A DNA stretch of 59,755 nucleotides, taken from assembly GCF_014212125.1 (NCBI RefSeq), contig NZ_JACJVP010000020.1, forward strand, positions 1 to 59,755. The letters are read 5' to 3'. The translations under genes and the position numbers were made by a program. The notes beneath the pieces were generated by a model. That model did not search any database. It saw only the letters and a program-made list of their open reading frames with translations, and was not told where the DNA came from. Source of the stretch: Cohnella nanjingensis. GTDB lineage: Bacteria; Bacillota; Bacilli; Paenibacillales; Paenibacillaceae. This document shows positions 50,064 to 58,066 of the stretch, piece by piece; position 1 is the first letter of the stretch; the number at the start of each line of letters is the position of its first letter.

Positions 50064-51520
50064 AAAGGAAAATCCATGCTTTATTGACGGTAACGACCGC
50101 CTCCGCCCTGCTATTGTCCGCCTGCGGCGGAAAAGAGAACGGAGCGAACGCTTCCCCTTCCGCCGCGTCGCCATCCGATTCCGCCGCTTCACCGTCGGCT
50201 TCCGGCGGGGCTTCGTCGCCCGCCGCAGGCGGCAAGCTGGCGATCCTCGCCGGCAACGTCGGCGGCAAGACGCCGGAAGGCAACACGGAATTCGCCAAAG
50301 CGATCGGCAGCCTGACCGGACTGGACGTGACGCTCGACAAGCCCGCCAGCGACTACGACCAGAAGGTGCTGACGGCGCTCGGCTCGGGCGCCAAGTACGA
50401 CTTGATCGAGGTCAGCGACGTCGCCAAGCTCCGCGCGTTCATCGCGCAGGGCGTCGTCACCGACCTGACGGACTTCGTCCAAGGCTCGGCCGAGCTGTCC
50501 GATCCTTCGGTCATCCCGTCCGGCGAGTGGGAGCAGCTCAAAGGAGCGGACGGCAAGATCTACGGCGTCTTCTCCAAATTCCAAGGCGCGACGATGCCCA
50601 TCGTCCGCAAGGATTGGCTGGACAAGTTGAAGCTGCAGGAGCCGAAGACGCTGGATGAGTTGTACAACGTCCTGAAGGCGTTCAAGGACGGCGACCCGGA
50701 CGGCGACGGCAAGCCGAACACGTACGGACTGAGCACGTCGGGCCTTTACGACATCCAGGGCATCATGAGCGCGGCCGGCCTCAAATACCGCTACGTCATG
50801 AAAGACGGCAAGCGGACGATCCCCTACGCGTCGGACGCCGCGATTCCGATGTACGAATGGTTCGCGAAGCTGGTGAAGGAAGGCATCATGGATCCGAACT
50901 TTATCACCAACGATACGGCGAAGATGCGCAACCTGTTCCTCACCGACCGCGTCGGCATGATCACCTACTGGGACGCTTGGGTCGGCATGTTCAACAATCT
51001 GAAACAGCAGGAGGACCCGAAGACGACGTTCGTCGCCGCCGGCATGGCGAGTATTCCGGCTTCGGACGGCACGATCCTCATGCGCCGCGGCGATCCGGAC
51101 TTCTGGATCATTCCGGCGAACGCGCCGCATCCGGACGCCGCCAAGAAGTTCCTGGAATTCTGGCACACCAAGGAAGGGATCACCCTCGGCAGCCTGGGCG
51201 TCGAAGGGCAGGATTATACGGTCGACAACGGGACCTATACGCTAACGGAGACCGGCAAGGCGGCGAACATGGATCACGGCGTCCCGTACTGGTACAACGC
51301 GAACGTCAAGTCGCCGTTCCCGCCGCTGCCGGGCGTGACGGAAGCGATGGCGCTGTCTAAGCAATACGCGACGCTGGAGCTTGCGCTCGACACGTGGCCC
51401 GACGCGGAGAAGATCGTCACGAACTATGCGCTGAAGGCGATGTCCGGCCAGATGGCGGCCAAGGACGCCGTCGCCAAGATGCAGAAGGAACTGAAAGACG
51501 CCAAGTTGATCGACGAATAA
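50060..51520 (+). CDS. Solute-binding lipoprotein of the LacI-controlled operon
   Basis: 486 residues from a GTG that overlaps the LacI-family stop; GGAGG precedes it. The lipobox LLSAC is followed by a long Ser/Ala/Pro spacer (about 22-58). The binding domain includes LTALGSGAKYDLIEVSD, DPDGDGKPNTYGLS and EGITLGSLGVEGQDY, as in the LplA/YtcQ group. It supplies the two permeases downstream. The ligand is unknown; the terminal gene of the operon is a PHP-type hydrolase, not a glycosidase, which hints at a phosphorylated or ester-bearing substrate. Confidence 0.9.
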   Translation: MKRKIHALLTVTTASALLLSACGGKENGANASPSAASPSDSAASPSASGGASSPAAGGKLAILAGNVGGKTPEGNTEFAKAIGSLTGLDVTLDKPASDYDQKVLTALGSGAKYDLIEVSDVAKLRAFIAQGVVTDLTDFVQGSAELSDPSVIPSGEWEQLKGADGKIYGVFSKFQGATMPIVRKDWLDKLKLQEPKTLDELYNVLKAFKDGDPDGDGKPNTYGLSTSGLYDIQGIMSAAGLKYRYVMKDGKRTIPYASDAAIPMYEWFAKLVKEGIMDPNFITNDTAKMRNLFLTDRVGMITYWDAWVGMFNNLKQQEDPKTTFVAAGMASIPASDGTILMRRGDPDFWIIPANAPHPDAAKKFLEFWHTKEGITLGSLGVEGQDYTVDNGTYTLTETGKAANMDHGVPYWYNANVKSPFPPLPGVTEAMALSKQYATLELALDTWPDAEKIVTNYALKAMSGQMAAKDAVAKMQKELKDAKLIDE

Positions 51521-51619
51521 CCGAAGCTGCATCGCGATGAACCAAGGACGGACGGGAAGCGCGGCTTCCCGTCCATCGGCGGTCATCCGGCAATCGCAGA
51601 GAAAGGGGGGCGAGACCCG

Positions 51620-52495
51620 ATGAGGACGCTCAAGCGGCAAGGCATGCTCTACATCATGATGGTTCCCGTCGTTCTGTACTTCGTCCTGTTCGCCTATTAT
51701 CCGCTCGCGAGAGGACTTCAAGCCAGCTTCCAGGATTACAAGCTGATGGGGGATAGACCCTATATCGGCTTTGACAATTATGAGACGGTGGCGCACGATC
51801 CGACCTTCTGGAACGCACTGTGGAACACGCTCGCGATCGGGGGCGGGATCCTCGTCGCCGGCTTTCTCGCGCCGCTGATCGTGGCGCTCTCGCTGAACGA
51901 GGTGTGGAGCCGGGGGTTCAAAAAGACGGCGCAGCTCGTCCTTTACGTCCCTCATCTGCTGTCGTGGGTCGTTATCGGCGGCATCTGCATCTTCCTGCTG
52001 TCCCCGGACACCGGGCTCGTGAACCTGCTGCTGGCGAAGGGGTTCGGCCTCGCGCCGATCAACTTCATGGCGGAGGAGGGCTGGGCGCGGGTCGTCATGG
52101 TCGGATCGGCCGTCTGGAAGGACATGGGCTACAACTGCATCCTGTTCCTGGCCGGGATCGTCGCGATCAGTCCGTCGCTGTTCGAGGCGGCGCGCATGGA
52201 CGGCGCCACGCGCTGGCAGCAGCTGCGGTACGTGACGCTGCCCCAGCTGCTGAGCACGATGAAGGTGATTCTGCTCCTGAACACGCTGGGCTTGTTCCGC
52301 ATCTTCGATCAGATCTTCGTGATGCGCAATCCGGCGATCGCGAGCAAGGTCGACGTGCTGATGATGTATACGTTCCAGAAAGGGATCATGGAGATCCGCA
52401 TCGGCCCGGCCGCCGCGGCGAGCTTCTTCGTCGTCCTGTTCACGCTGCTGCTCACGGTCGTCGTCCGCCGAATGACGCGTTTTGACGAGGTGTAA
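51620..52495 (+). CDS. ABC transporter permease, LplB-like
   Basis: 291 residues, six predicted helices, EAA loop EAARMDGATRWQQLRY near residue 190. It follows the binding protein by about 100 bases with AAAGGGGGG as ribosome binding site. Partner of the next gene; together they form the import channel of a CUT1-type system. The cytoplasmic N-terminus is short (MRTLKRQG). Confidence 0.9.
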   Translation: MRTLKRQGMLYIMMVPVVLYFVLFAYYPLARGLQASFQDYKLMGDRPYIGFDNYETVAHDPTFWNALWNTLAIGGGILVAGFLAPLIVALSLNEVWSRGFKKTAQLVLYVPHLLSWVVIGGICIFLLSPDTGLVNLLLAKGFGLAPINFMAEEGWARVVMVGSAVWKDMGYNCILFLAGIVAISPSLFEAARMDGATRWQQLRYVTLPQLLSTMKVILLLNTLGLFRIFDQIFVMRNPAIASKVDVLMMYTFQKGIMEIRIGPAAAASFFVVLFTLLLTVVVRRMTRFDEV

Positions 52496-52496
52496 C

Positions 52497-53369
52497 ATGG
52501 GAATCGAACGATTTGAACGCATGGGGTGGAAAAACAGGACGTTCGACGTCCTGAACGCGGTCTTTCTGATCGTATTGATGCTGACGATGATCGTGCCGTT
52601 CCTGAACGTCGCCGCGCTCGCCTTTTCCTCCGGGATGGCTTCGATGCGGCCCGATATCATTCTGTTCCCGAAGGACTTCAGCGTCGAAGGATTCGCGACG
52701 GTGTGGCACAGCTTGGACCTCAAGCGTCCCTTCGCGAACAGCGTCATCGTGACCGTCGCCGGGACGGCGCTGCACGTGCTGCTGTCCAGCATGGCCGGGT
52801 ACGTGCTTATCCAGCCGCACTTGCCGGGCAAGAAGATCATGGTCTCGTTCATTCTGCTCACGATGATGATTCCGCAGGATGCGATCCTGATCCCGCTGTA
52901 CTTGGTCAACAAAGACCTGCATCTCATTAATACGCTAGGCTCGCTTATCCTGTCGGGCATGATCTCCGGGTTCTCCATCCTGCTCATGCGCAATTACTTC
53001 CTTGGCGTCCCCTACGAGATGTCCGAGTCGGCGCAGATCGACGGCGCGGGCCCGCTGCGGATCTTCGCCTCGATGTATATGCGGTTGGCCAAGACGGGGC
53101 TCGCCACGGTCACGCTGTTCGAATTCGTGAGCCGCTGGAACATGCTGACGGCGCCGGTGCTGTTCATCAACGATCCGGCCAAAAATACGCTCCAGGTCGC
53201 GCTCAAATCCATGATCGTCGACGCCAGCGCGACGTCGAGCAACTTCCTCGTCACGACGAACGTGCGAATGGCCGGCATCCTCATCTCGATAATCCCGCTG
53301 CTGGCGATCTATCCGTTCGTGCAGCGGTACTTCATGAAGGGGCTCATGCTAGGGGCGAACAAAGAATAG
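52497..53369 (+). CDS. ABC transporter permease, LplC-like
   Basis: About 290 residues with six helices. The EAA-type loop reads SESAQIDGAGPLRIFA near residue 178, and the C-terminus is YPFVQRYFMKGLMLGANK, characteristic of the YtcP/LplC group. The ATG at 52497 follows GAGGTG one base after the stop of the preceding permease. The PHP hydrolase gene starts 15 bases after its stop, so all belong to one operon. Confidence 0.9.
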   Translation: MGIERFERMGWKNRTFDVLNAVFLIVLMLTMIVPFLNVAALAFSSGMASMRPDIILFPKDFSVEGFATVWHSLDLKRPFANSVIVTVAGTALHVLLSSMAGYVLIQPHLPGKKIMVSFILLTMMIPQDAILIPLYLVNKDLHLINTLGSLILSGMISGFSILLMRNYFLGVPYEMSESAQIDGAGPLRIFASMYMRLAKTGLATVTLFEFVSRWNMLTAPVLFINDPAKNTLQVALKSMIVDASATSSNFLVTTNVRMAGILISIIPLLAIYPFVQRYFMKGLMLGANKE

Positions 53370-53384
53370 AGGAGGCATTCTGCC

Positions 53385-54680
53385 ATGCCACATGCCGAGA
53401 CGATCGTCTTGCGCCGATTCATCGATAAAACGGAAGAGAAAACGTACCCCGAGGTGCCCTTCGCGGTCGAAGGCGACGTCGAGCGGATCGAAGTCCGCTA
53501 TGCGTACGAGCGTCCGGACGGCCGGACGGTCATCGACATCGGGCTCCGCTCGCCGGAGCGGATCGTCGGCTGGAGCGGCGGCGCGCGGGCTTCCTTCTTC
53601 GTCGGCCTGGACACGGCGACGCCGGGCTACTTGGCCGGCCCGATTCCATCCGGGCAGTGGCGCGTCCTGCTGGGCGCTTACCGCGTGCCCGATGACGGGT
53701 GCGAGGTGGAGATGGAGCTGACGATCGTGCGCGAGCATCCGCGGTGGCTGAAGGGCGACCTGCACATGCACGGCGTCCACAGCGACGGCGCGTACGAGGT
53801 CGCAGACGCGATCCGGTCTTGCAAGGACAAGGGGCTCGACTTCGTCGCCTTCACGGATCACAACAACGCTTCGCAGAACCGCGCGACGCTTGCGGCCGAC
53901 GACCGCCTCGTCCTCATCCCGGGCGTGGAGCTGACCAGCTACAAGGGGCACGCCAACCTGCTCGGACGGCTCGACGCGCTGGACGATTTCCGCGTCTTGA
54001 CGCCGGATCGCGCGGCGGAGGCGCTTCGACGGGCGCAAGAGTCCGGCGCCCTGGTGTCGCTGAATCATCCGTTCTGCCCGGACTGTCCTTGGGAGCTCGG
54101 ATTCGTTGTGCCGTACGACGCGATCGAGGTGTGGAACGGGCCTTGGCGTCCGCTGAACGAGACGGCCGTGCGCTGGTGGCACGAGCAGCTCGTTACCGGC
54201 CGCCGCATCGTCGCGATCGGCGGGAGCGATACCCATGCGCCGCACCCCCTTGTCGCGCACGGCATGCCGACCACGCACGTCCGTGCGGAAGCGGCTTCCA
54301 AGGCGGCCATCCTCGACGCGGTCCGCGCCGGACGCGTCGTGCTCTCCTTCGCGCCGGACGAGACGTTCGTCGATCTTGCGATCGGCGAAGCGGGCATCGG
54401 CGATACGCGGTCGGATGACGGCCAGACGGAGACGGCGCTGTCCGTGACCGTGACCGGCGCGGCAGGGGATACCGTCCGGGTATGGTCCGACCGCGGACTG
54501 GAGCGGGAATGGACGGTCGAGCGCGAAGGGGAATTCGTCTTCCGGGTGCCGACGGACCGACTGTTCTACCGCGCGGAAGCGTACCGATACTTGCCGGAAT
54601 GGGAACGCGAGATCCTGTCGTGCTTGACCAATCCGATCTATATGCAGGGCGGGAACGATCGGGGGGAATCGACGGACTAA
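53385..54680 (+). CDS. CehA/McbA-like PHP-domain metallohydrolase
   Basis: 431 residues. An N-terminal beta-sandwich (about 1-120) precedes a PHP domain with GDLHMHGVHSDGAYE (about 124), FTDHNN, PGVELTSYKGHANL, LNHPF and IGGSDTH. These His/Asp motifs form the trinuclear metal site of the CehA/McbA family. Named after carbaryl hydrolases, the family mostly contains uncharacterised phosphodiesterases or esterases. A C-terminal beta domain (about 345-420) closes the protein. There is no signal peptide, so it acts in the cytoplasm on what the operon imports. A strong terminator follows about 110 bases later. Confidence 0.85.
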   Translation: MPHAETIVLRRFIDKTEEKTYPEVPFAVEGDVERIEVRYAYERPDGRTVIDIGLRSPERIVGWSGGARASFFVGLDTATPGYLAGPIPSGQWRVLLGAYRVPDDGCEVEMELTIVREHPRWLKGDLHMHGVHSDGAYEVADAIRSCKDKGLDFVAFTDHNNASQNRATLAADDRLVLIPGVELTSYKGHANLLGRLDALDDFRVLTPDRAAEALRRAQESGALVSLNHPFCPDCPWELGFVVPYDAIEVWNGPWRPLNETAVRWWHEQLVTGRRIVAIGGSDTHAPHPLVAHGMPTTHVRAEAASKAAILDAVRAGRVVLSFAPDETFVDLAIGEAGIGDTRSDDGQTETALSVTVTGAAGDTVRVWSDRGLEREWTVEREGEFVFRVPTDRLFYRAEAYRYLPEWEREILSCLTNPIYMQGGNDRGESTD

Positions 54681-55010
54681 GCGATTCCGGCTCCCTCGCG
54701 CCGACGGACGAAATACGCGGTCCAGAACGCCGCCGCCCGAGGCAACCGGACCATCCGGTCACGCCGGGCGGCAGCGAACCGCCAACCGAAAGGGATGAAG
54801 CAGCGCACGCGCTGCTCATCCCTTTTTGCCGTCCGCTCGCGAACGGCGATGCGAGCTTAACTCGCTTTTCTTCCTTTCCGCGCACCGAAGACCCCCTAAG
54901 AGATGCTATATTAGGTGTATTGGAAGCCGTTACAGATATCGCCAAATCTTTTTTTGGATGCGTGATAGATCCGGACCGCCGCCGGCATCTGTATAGACGG
55001 AGGGGAGAAC
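54681..55010. other. Intergenic region between the LacI operon and the ECF sigma gene
   Basis: 330 bases: about 100 GC-rich bases with no gene, the terminator at 54789-54827, and an AT-richer stretch (54895-54955) likely to hold the sigma factor promoter. No clear promoter hexamer pair was identified. Confidence 0.45.
54789..54827 (+). terminator. Terminator of the LacI-CehA operon
   Basis: AAAGGGATGA / TCATCCCTTT and the inner CAGCGC / GCGCTG make a nearly perfect long stem, followed by TT. Confidence 0.85.
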
Positions 55011-55763
55011 GTGGATTACTTGACGCTCGAACGGGCAAATCCGGAACCTGCATCCGCGAACGAGAGCGTGGAGAGAGAGTTGGTCGATCGGGCGCGCTCC
55101 GGCGACCGGGAAGCCTTCGGCGAGCTGGTCCGGCGGCATCGGGCCGAAGCCTTGGGACTGGCGGGCGCTTTGACGCGGGATGCGCACCTGGCGGAGGACG
55201 TCGTGCAAGAAGCGCTGATCCGGGCGTTTCTGCATCTGGGGACGCTCATGGATACCGGGCGGTTCATGCCCTGGTTCCACCGCATCGTGCGCAATCAGGC
55301 GTATATGAAGCTGCGGCGGGGAGGGCCGAACGGCAGGGAGATTCCGGTCACCGGACTGTCGGCTCCGGCCGGGAGACCCGAGCGGGATCCGAATCCGTCC
55401 GATTGGCACGACCTCGACCGCATTCTCTTCCGGTTGATGGATCACGCGGCGGAGGAAGCCAGGAGGCTGACTAATCCGGAAGCGTGCCTCGTGCGCAAAG
55501 AGATGCTGCAGAGCATTCGCCTGCTGCTCCAATGCCTGAACAAACGGGAACGCGGCATCTTCGAGGCCCGTTTCTTCGGCGAGCTTCCGCCTTCCGAGAT
55601 CGCGACGCTGTTCCATACGTCGACCGCCAACGTCTACAACTCGCTGTCCCGTTCGCGGGTCAAGCTGCAGCGGGAGCGGATCCGGATCGCCATCCGGGAC
55701 TACGTCCAGAGGCGGTCGGAGCTCGGACTGCCGCCGAAGCGGATTCTTGCTCCGCCACCGTAA
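55011..55763 (+). CDS. ECF-like sigma-70 family factor
   Basis: 250 residues. Region 2 holds GDREAFGELVRRHRAEALGL and HLAEDVVQEALIRAF; region 4 holds LNKRERGIFEARFFGELP and TSTANVYNSLSRSRVKLQ. The protein is longer than usual because of a 60-residue linker between the two regions and a basic tail ending in a proline run. The GTG start at 55011 follows GGAGGGGAG. No membrane anti-sigma factor follows; the next gene, 23 bases downstream, encodes a soluble protein of unfamiliar family. Either that protein or the extended linker could provide control. Confidence 0.85.
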   Translation: MDYLTLERANPEPASANESVERELVDRARSGDREAFGELVRRHRAEALGLAGALTRDAHLAEDVVQEALIRAFLHLGTLMDTGRFMPWFHRIVRNQAYMKLRRGGPNGREIPVTGLSAPAGRPERDPNPSDWHDLDRILFRLMDHAAEEARRLTNPEACLVRKEMLQSIRLLLQCLNKRERGIFEARFFGELPPSEIATLFHTSTANVYNSLSRSRVKLQRERIRIAIRDYVQRRSELGLPPKRILAPPP

Positions 55764-55786
55764 CCAAACGAAGGAGGAATCGGCAA

Positions 55787-56791
55787 ATGACAGCAGCAAC
55801 GGAGAAGGATTGGACCAAAACGATGACGACGGCGGCCTCTGCGATCTATGGCGCCGTGAGCTACACCGACAAAAAGCATCTGACGCTGGTCGACGTCATG
55901 GGCCTGACCGGGCACGCGTTCCGGTTGAACATCGATCCGAAGCAGATTCACGCGGCGGGACCGACCTCGTTCCCCGGGGGATACATTCTGCGGCGCAATC
56001 TGGCGAATCTCGGCTTTATCTCCAACCTTGCGGATGCCGAGATGCCCGTCACGCCCGAGCTGGCGGAGCGGACGATCGCGCTCGTCCAGCAAGCGATCGA
56101 CCGGGGCACGCCGGCGATCGCGTTCGATCTGTTCATTCCCGAGTTCGGCCTTATCTACGGGTATGACGACGAACGGCAGCTGTTCCATGCCAAGGACGTC
56201 TCCCATGACGGGACGATCTCGTATCGGCAGTTCGTCGAATCGAAGATCGGGGTGCTGTTCGCCGTCACGATCGCGGAGAGCCTGCCGCACTCCAAGTACG
56301 AGATGCTGCGGATGGCCCTCGATATGATCGTCAGCCATGCGCGGGGCGAAGAGTGGAATCATGTCTTCAAAGACAAGTTCGCGATGGGTCTCTCCGGCTA
56401 CGGCGCCTGGATCGACGTCATGCGCAAGCGGGAGGCCGACGCGTTCGGCAACGCCTACAACGTAGAGGTCGTCGCGGACGCGCGCGCGTTCGCGGCGGAG
56501 TTCCTGCGGCGGCTGACCGTGCAGTGGAACGGCGCGAACATCGTGGAACGCATGGTCAGGGAGCGGGCGGCGGAGGCCGCCGCGCACTACGAAGCCGTCG
56601 CGGAAGCGTTCCGCGGCATGGAATCGTTGTTCCCGTTCCCGCAGGGCGGCACGCCCCAGGATGCCGAGATCGCCGATCGCGCCGTCGTCCTGCTCGCGGA
56701 CGCCCAAGCGGCGGAGGAGAAAGGCGTCAAAGTGCTGGAGCAGCTGTTCGACTTTATGAAAGCCTATTATTCGGAGGTATGGGTGCATTAG
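55787..56791 (+). CDS. Unfamiliar soluble protein co-transcribed with the ECF sigma factor
   Basis: 334 residues, no signal peptide or membrane segment. The N-terminal third has VDVMGLTGHAFRLNI and TSFPGGYILRRNLANLGF, and then AIDRGTPAIAFDLFIPEFGLI. The pattern loosely recalls BtrH/C39-like papain-fold domains, but the nucleophile Cys is absent. Residues 250-334 are helical. I do not recognise a firm family. It begins 23 bases after the sigma gene behind AAGGAGGA, so the two are almost certainly co-expressed. It could be a soluble regulator of the sigma factor or its effector; both are guesses. Confidence 0.6.
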   Translation: MTAATEKDWTKTMTTAASAIYGAVSYTDKKHLTLVDVMGLTGHAFRLNIDPKQIHAAGPTSFPGGYILRRNLANLGFISNLADAEMPVTPELAERTIALVQQAIDRGTPAIAFDLFIPEFGLIYGYDDERQLFHAKDVSHDGTISYRQFVESKIGVLFAVTIAESLPHSKYEMLRMALDMIVSHARGEEWNHVFKDKFAMGLSGYGAWIDVMRKREADAFGNAYNVEVVADARAFAAEFLRRLTVQWNGANIVERMVRERAAEAAAHYEAVAEAFRGMESLFPFPQGGTPQDAEIADRAVVLLADAQAAEEKGVKVLEQLFDFMKAYYSEVWVH

Positions 56792-56831
56792 GCGGTCAAA
56801 TTCGGATGTCCGTACCAAGGAGGATTATTCC

Positions 56832-57326
56832 ATGTTAACGCGGGAACCGAAAGAAGCGCAGACGGGATTTGCCTTTACTCGCATTGGCTACGCCTACGTC
56901 CCGACGACGCGAATAGATGAATCGATTGCCTGGTATACGGAGCATTTGGAGATGAAGCTCGAGAACAAGTTCGAAGAGCGGGGCTCTAACCTCGCCGTTC
57001 TACGCCACCCTCATGTGCATGCCATCGCACTGCTGCTCGTCGAGACGACCGACGCTCGGCCGCTCGAAATCTTGCGGAACGGAACCCCCTTCCCGATTAT
57101 GGCCCTGAATTGCCCGGACATCGCGCGCACCCACCGGATGCTCCTGGAGAAGGGCGTAGCCGTAGATGACCTGCACACGCTGGGAGCCGGAGAAGCAAAG
57201 TACTTTTACTTCCGGGACAATGAGGGCAACCTGCTGGAAGCGGCATGGTCGATATGGGATCCCCAAGATGCGATCCGTCAGAGCTTCTCCGAGTCTGCCG
57301 ACCGCGCAACTTTAAACGAAATTTAA
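56832..57326 (+). CDS. VOC-superfamily (glyoxalase/dioxygenase-like) protein
   Basis: 164 residues, two VOC beta-alpha-beta repeats. The first starts FTRIGYAYVPTTRIDESIAWY; the second includes DIARTHRMLLEKGVAVDD and FYFRDNEGNLLEAAWS, with the terminal Glu typical of the metal site. VOC proteins carry out many metal-dependent reactions, from glyoxalase to fosfomycin thiol transfer; the substrate is unknown. AAGGAGGA precedes the start, 40 bases after the unfamiliar gene, so it may share that operon. Confidence 0.85.
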   Translation: MLTREPKEAQTGFAFTRIGYAYVPTTRIDESIAWYTEHLEMKLENKFEERGSNLAVLRHPHVHAIALLLVETTDARPLEILRNGTPFPIMALNCPDIARTHRMLLEKGVAVDDLHTLGAGEAKYFYFRDNEGNLLEAAWSIWDPQDAIRQSFSESADRATLNEI

Positions 57327-57391
57327 CTTCCCATTCCCGAAACCGCTCGTCTATGATAGGGACAATTGTGTAGAACGAGGCGGTGCATCAA

Positions 57392-58066
57392 ATGAAGAAA
57401 CGCGTGCTCTATATCGAAGACGACCGCGATATTGGACGCTGGGTCAAAGAAGACTTGGAACGCAGAGGCTATGAAGTGGACTGGCAGCTCTCGGGCGAGG
57501 AGGCGGCGGAGCGGGCGAAGCGCGCGGATCTCGTCGTGCTCGACGTCATGCTGCCGGGCTTGGACGGCTTCACGGTCGGGCAGCGGATCAAAAAAGAGGT
57601 TCCGAACGTGCCGATCCTCATGCTGTCCGCGCGGACCTCGGTGGACGACAAGCTGCAGGGGTTGCGGTTCGCGGACGATTACTTGACGAAGCCGTTCCAC
57701 CCGGACGAGCTGGCCGCCCGGCTGGACGTGCTGCAGCGGCGATACGGCCGGGAGCCCGGACGGACGATCCGGCTCGAGCATCTCGCCGTTACGCCGGACC
57801 GTCAGACGGTCGTCGACGGCCGCACGGGCGAAGAGATTCTCTTGACGCCGAAGCAGCTGCAGATTCTGCTCTACTTTCTGCGCAATCCCAACCTCATCCT
57901 GACGAAGGAACAGATCTACGAGGCGGTATGGGGAGATCCCTACATCGAAGGCGACAAGTCCGTCATGGTGCATATCCGGTACCTCCGGGAGAAGATCGAA
58001 CGCGATCCCGGGAACCCGACGATCATCGAGACGATCCGCGGAATCGGCTACCGGGTGAAGCAATGA
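57392..58066 (+). CDS. OmpR/PhoB-family response regulator
   Basis: 224 residues. The receiver has EDD at 9-11, phospho-acceptor Asp51 in VVLDVMLPGLDG and Lys100 in DYLTKPF. The usual GADDY stretch is FADDY here. The Trans_reg_C winged helix (about 130-222) has LTPKQLQILLYFLRNPNLI, the loop LTKEQIYEAVWGD and VHIRYLREKIERDP. The ATG at 57392 is preferred; a GTG at 57383 is too close to GAGG. It overlaps the kinase gene by four bases (ATGA). The regulated genes are unknown. Confidence 0.92.
   Translation: MKKRVLYIEDDRDIGRWVKEDLERRGYEVDWQLSGEEAAERAKRADLVVLDVMLPGLDGFTVGQRIKKEVPNVPILMLSARTSVDDKLQGLRFADDYLTKPFHPDELAARLDVLQRRYGREPGRTIRLEHLAVTPDRQTVVDGRTGEEILLTPKQLQILLYFLRNPNLILTKEQIYEAVWGDPYIEGDKSVMVHIRYLREKIERDPGNPTIIETIRGIGYRVKQ

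Noticed and set aside
55787..56791. Papain-like peptidase (BtrH/C39) assignment
   Set aside because: The resemblance is limited to a short motif and no catalytic Cys is in the expected place, so no function was assigned.
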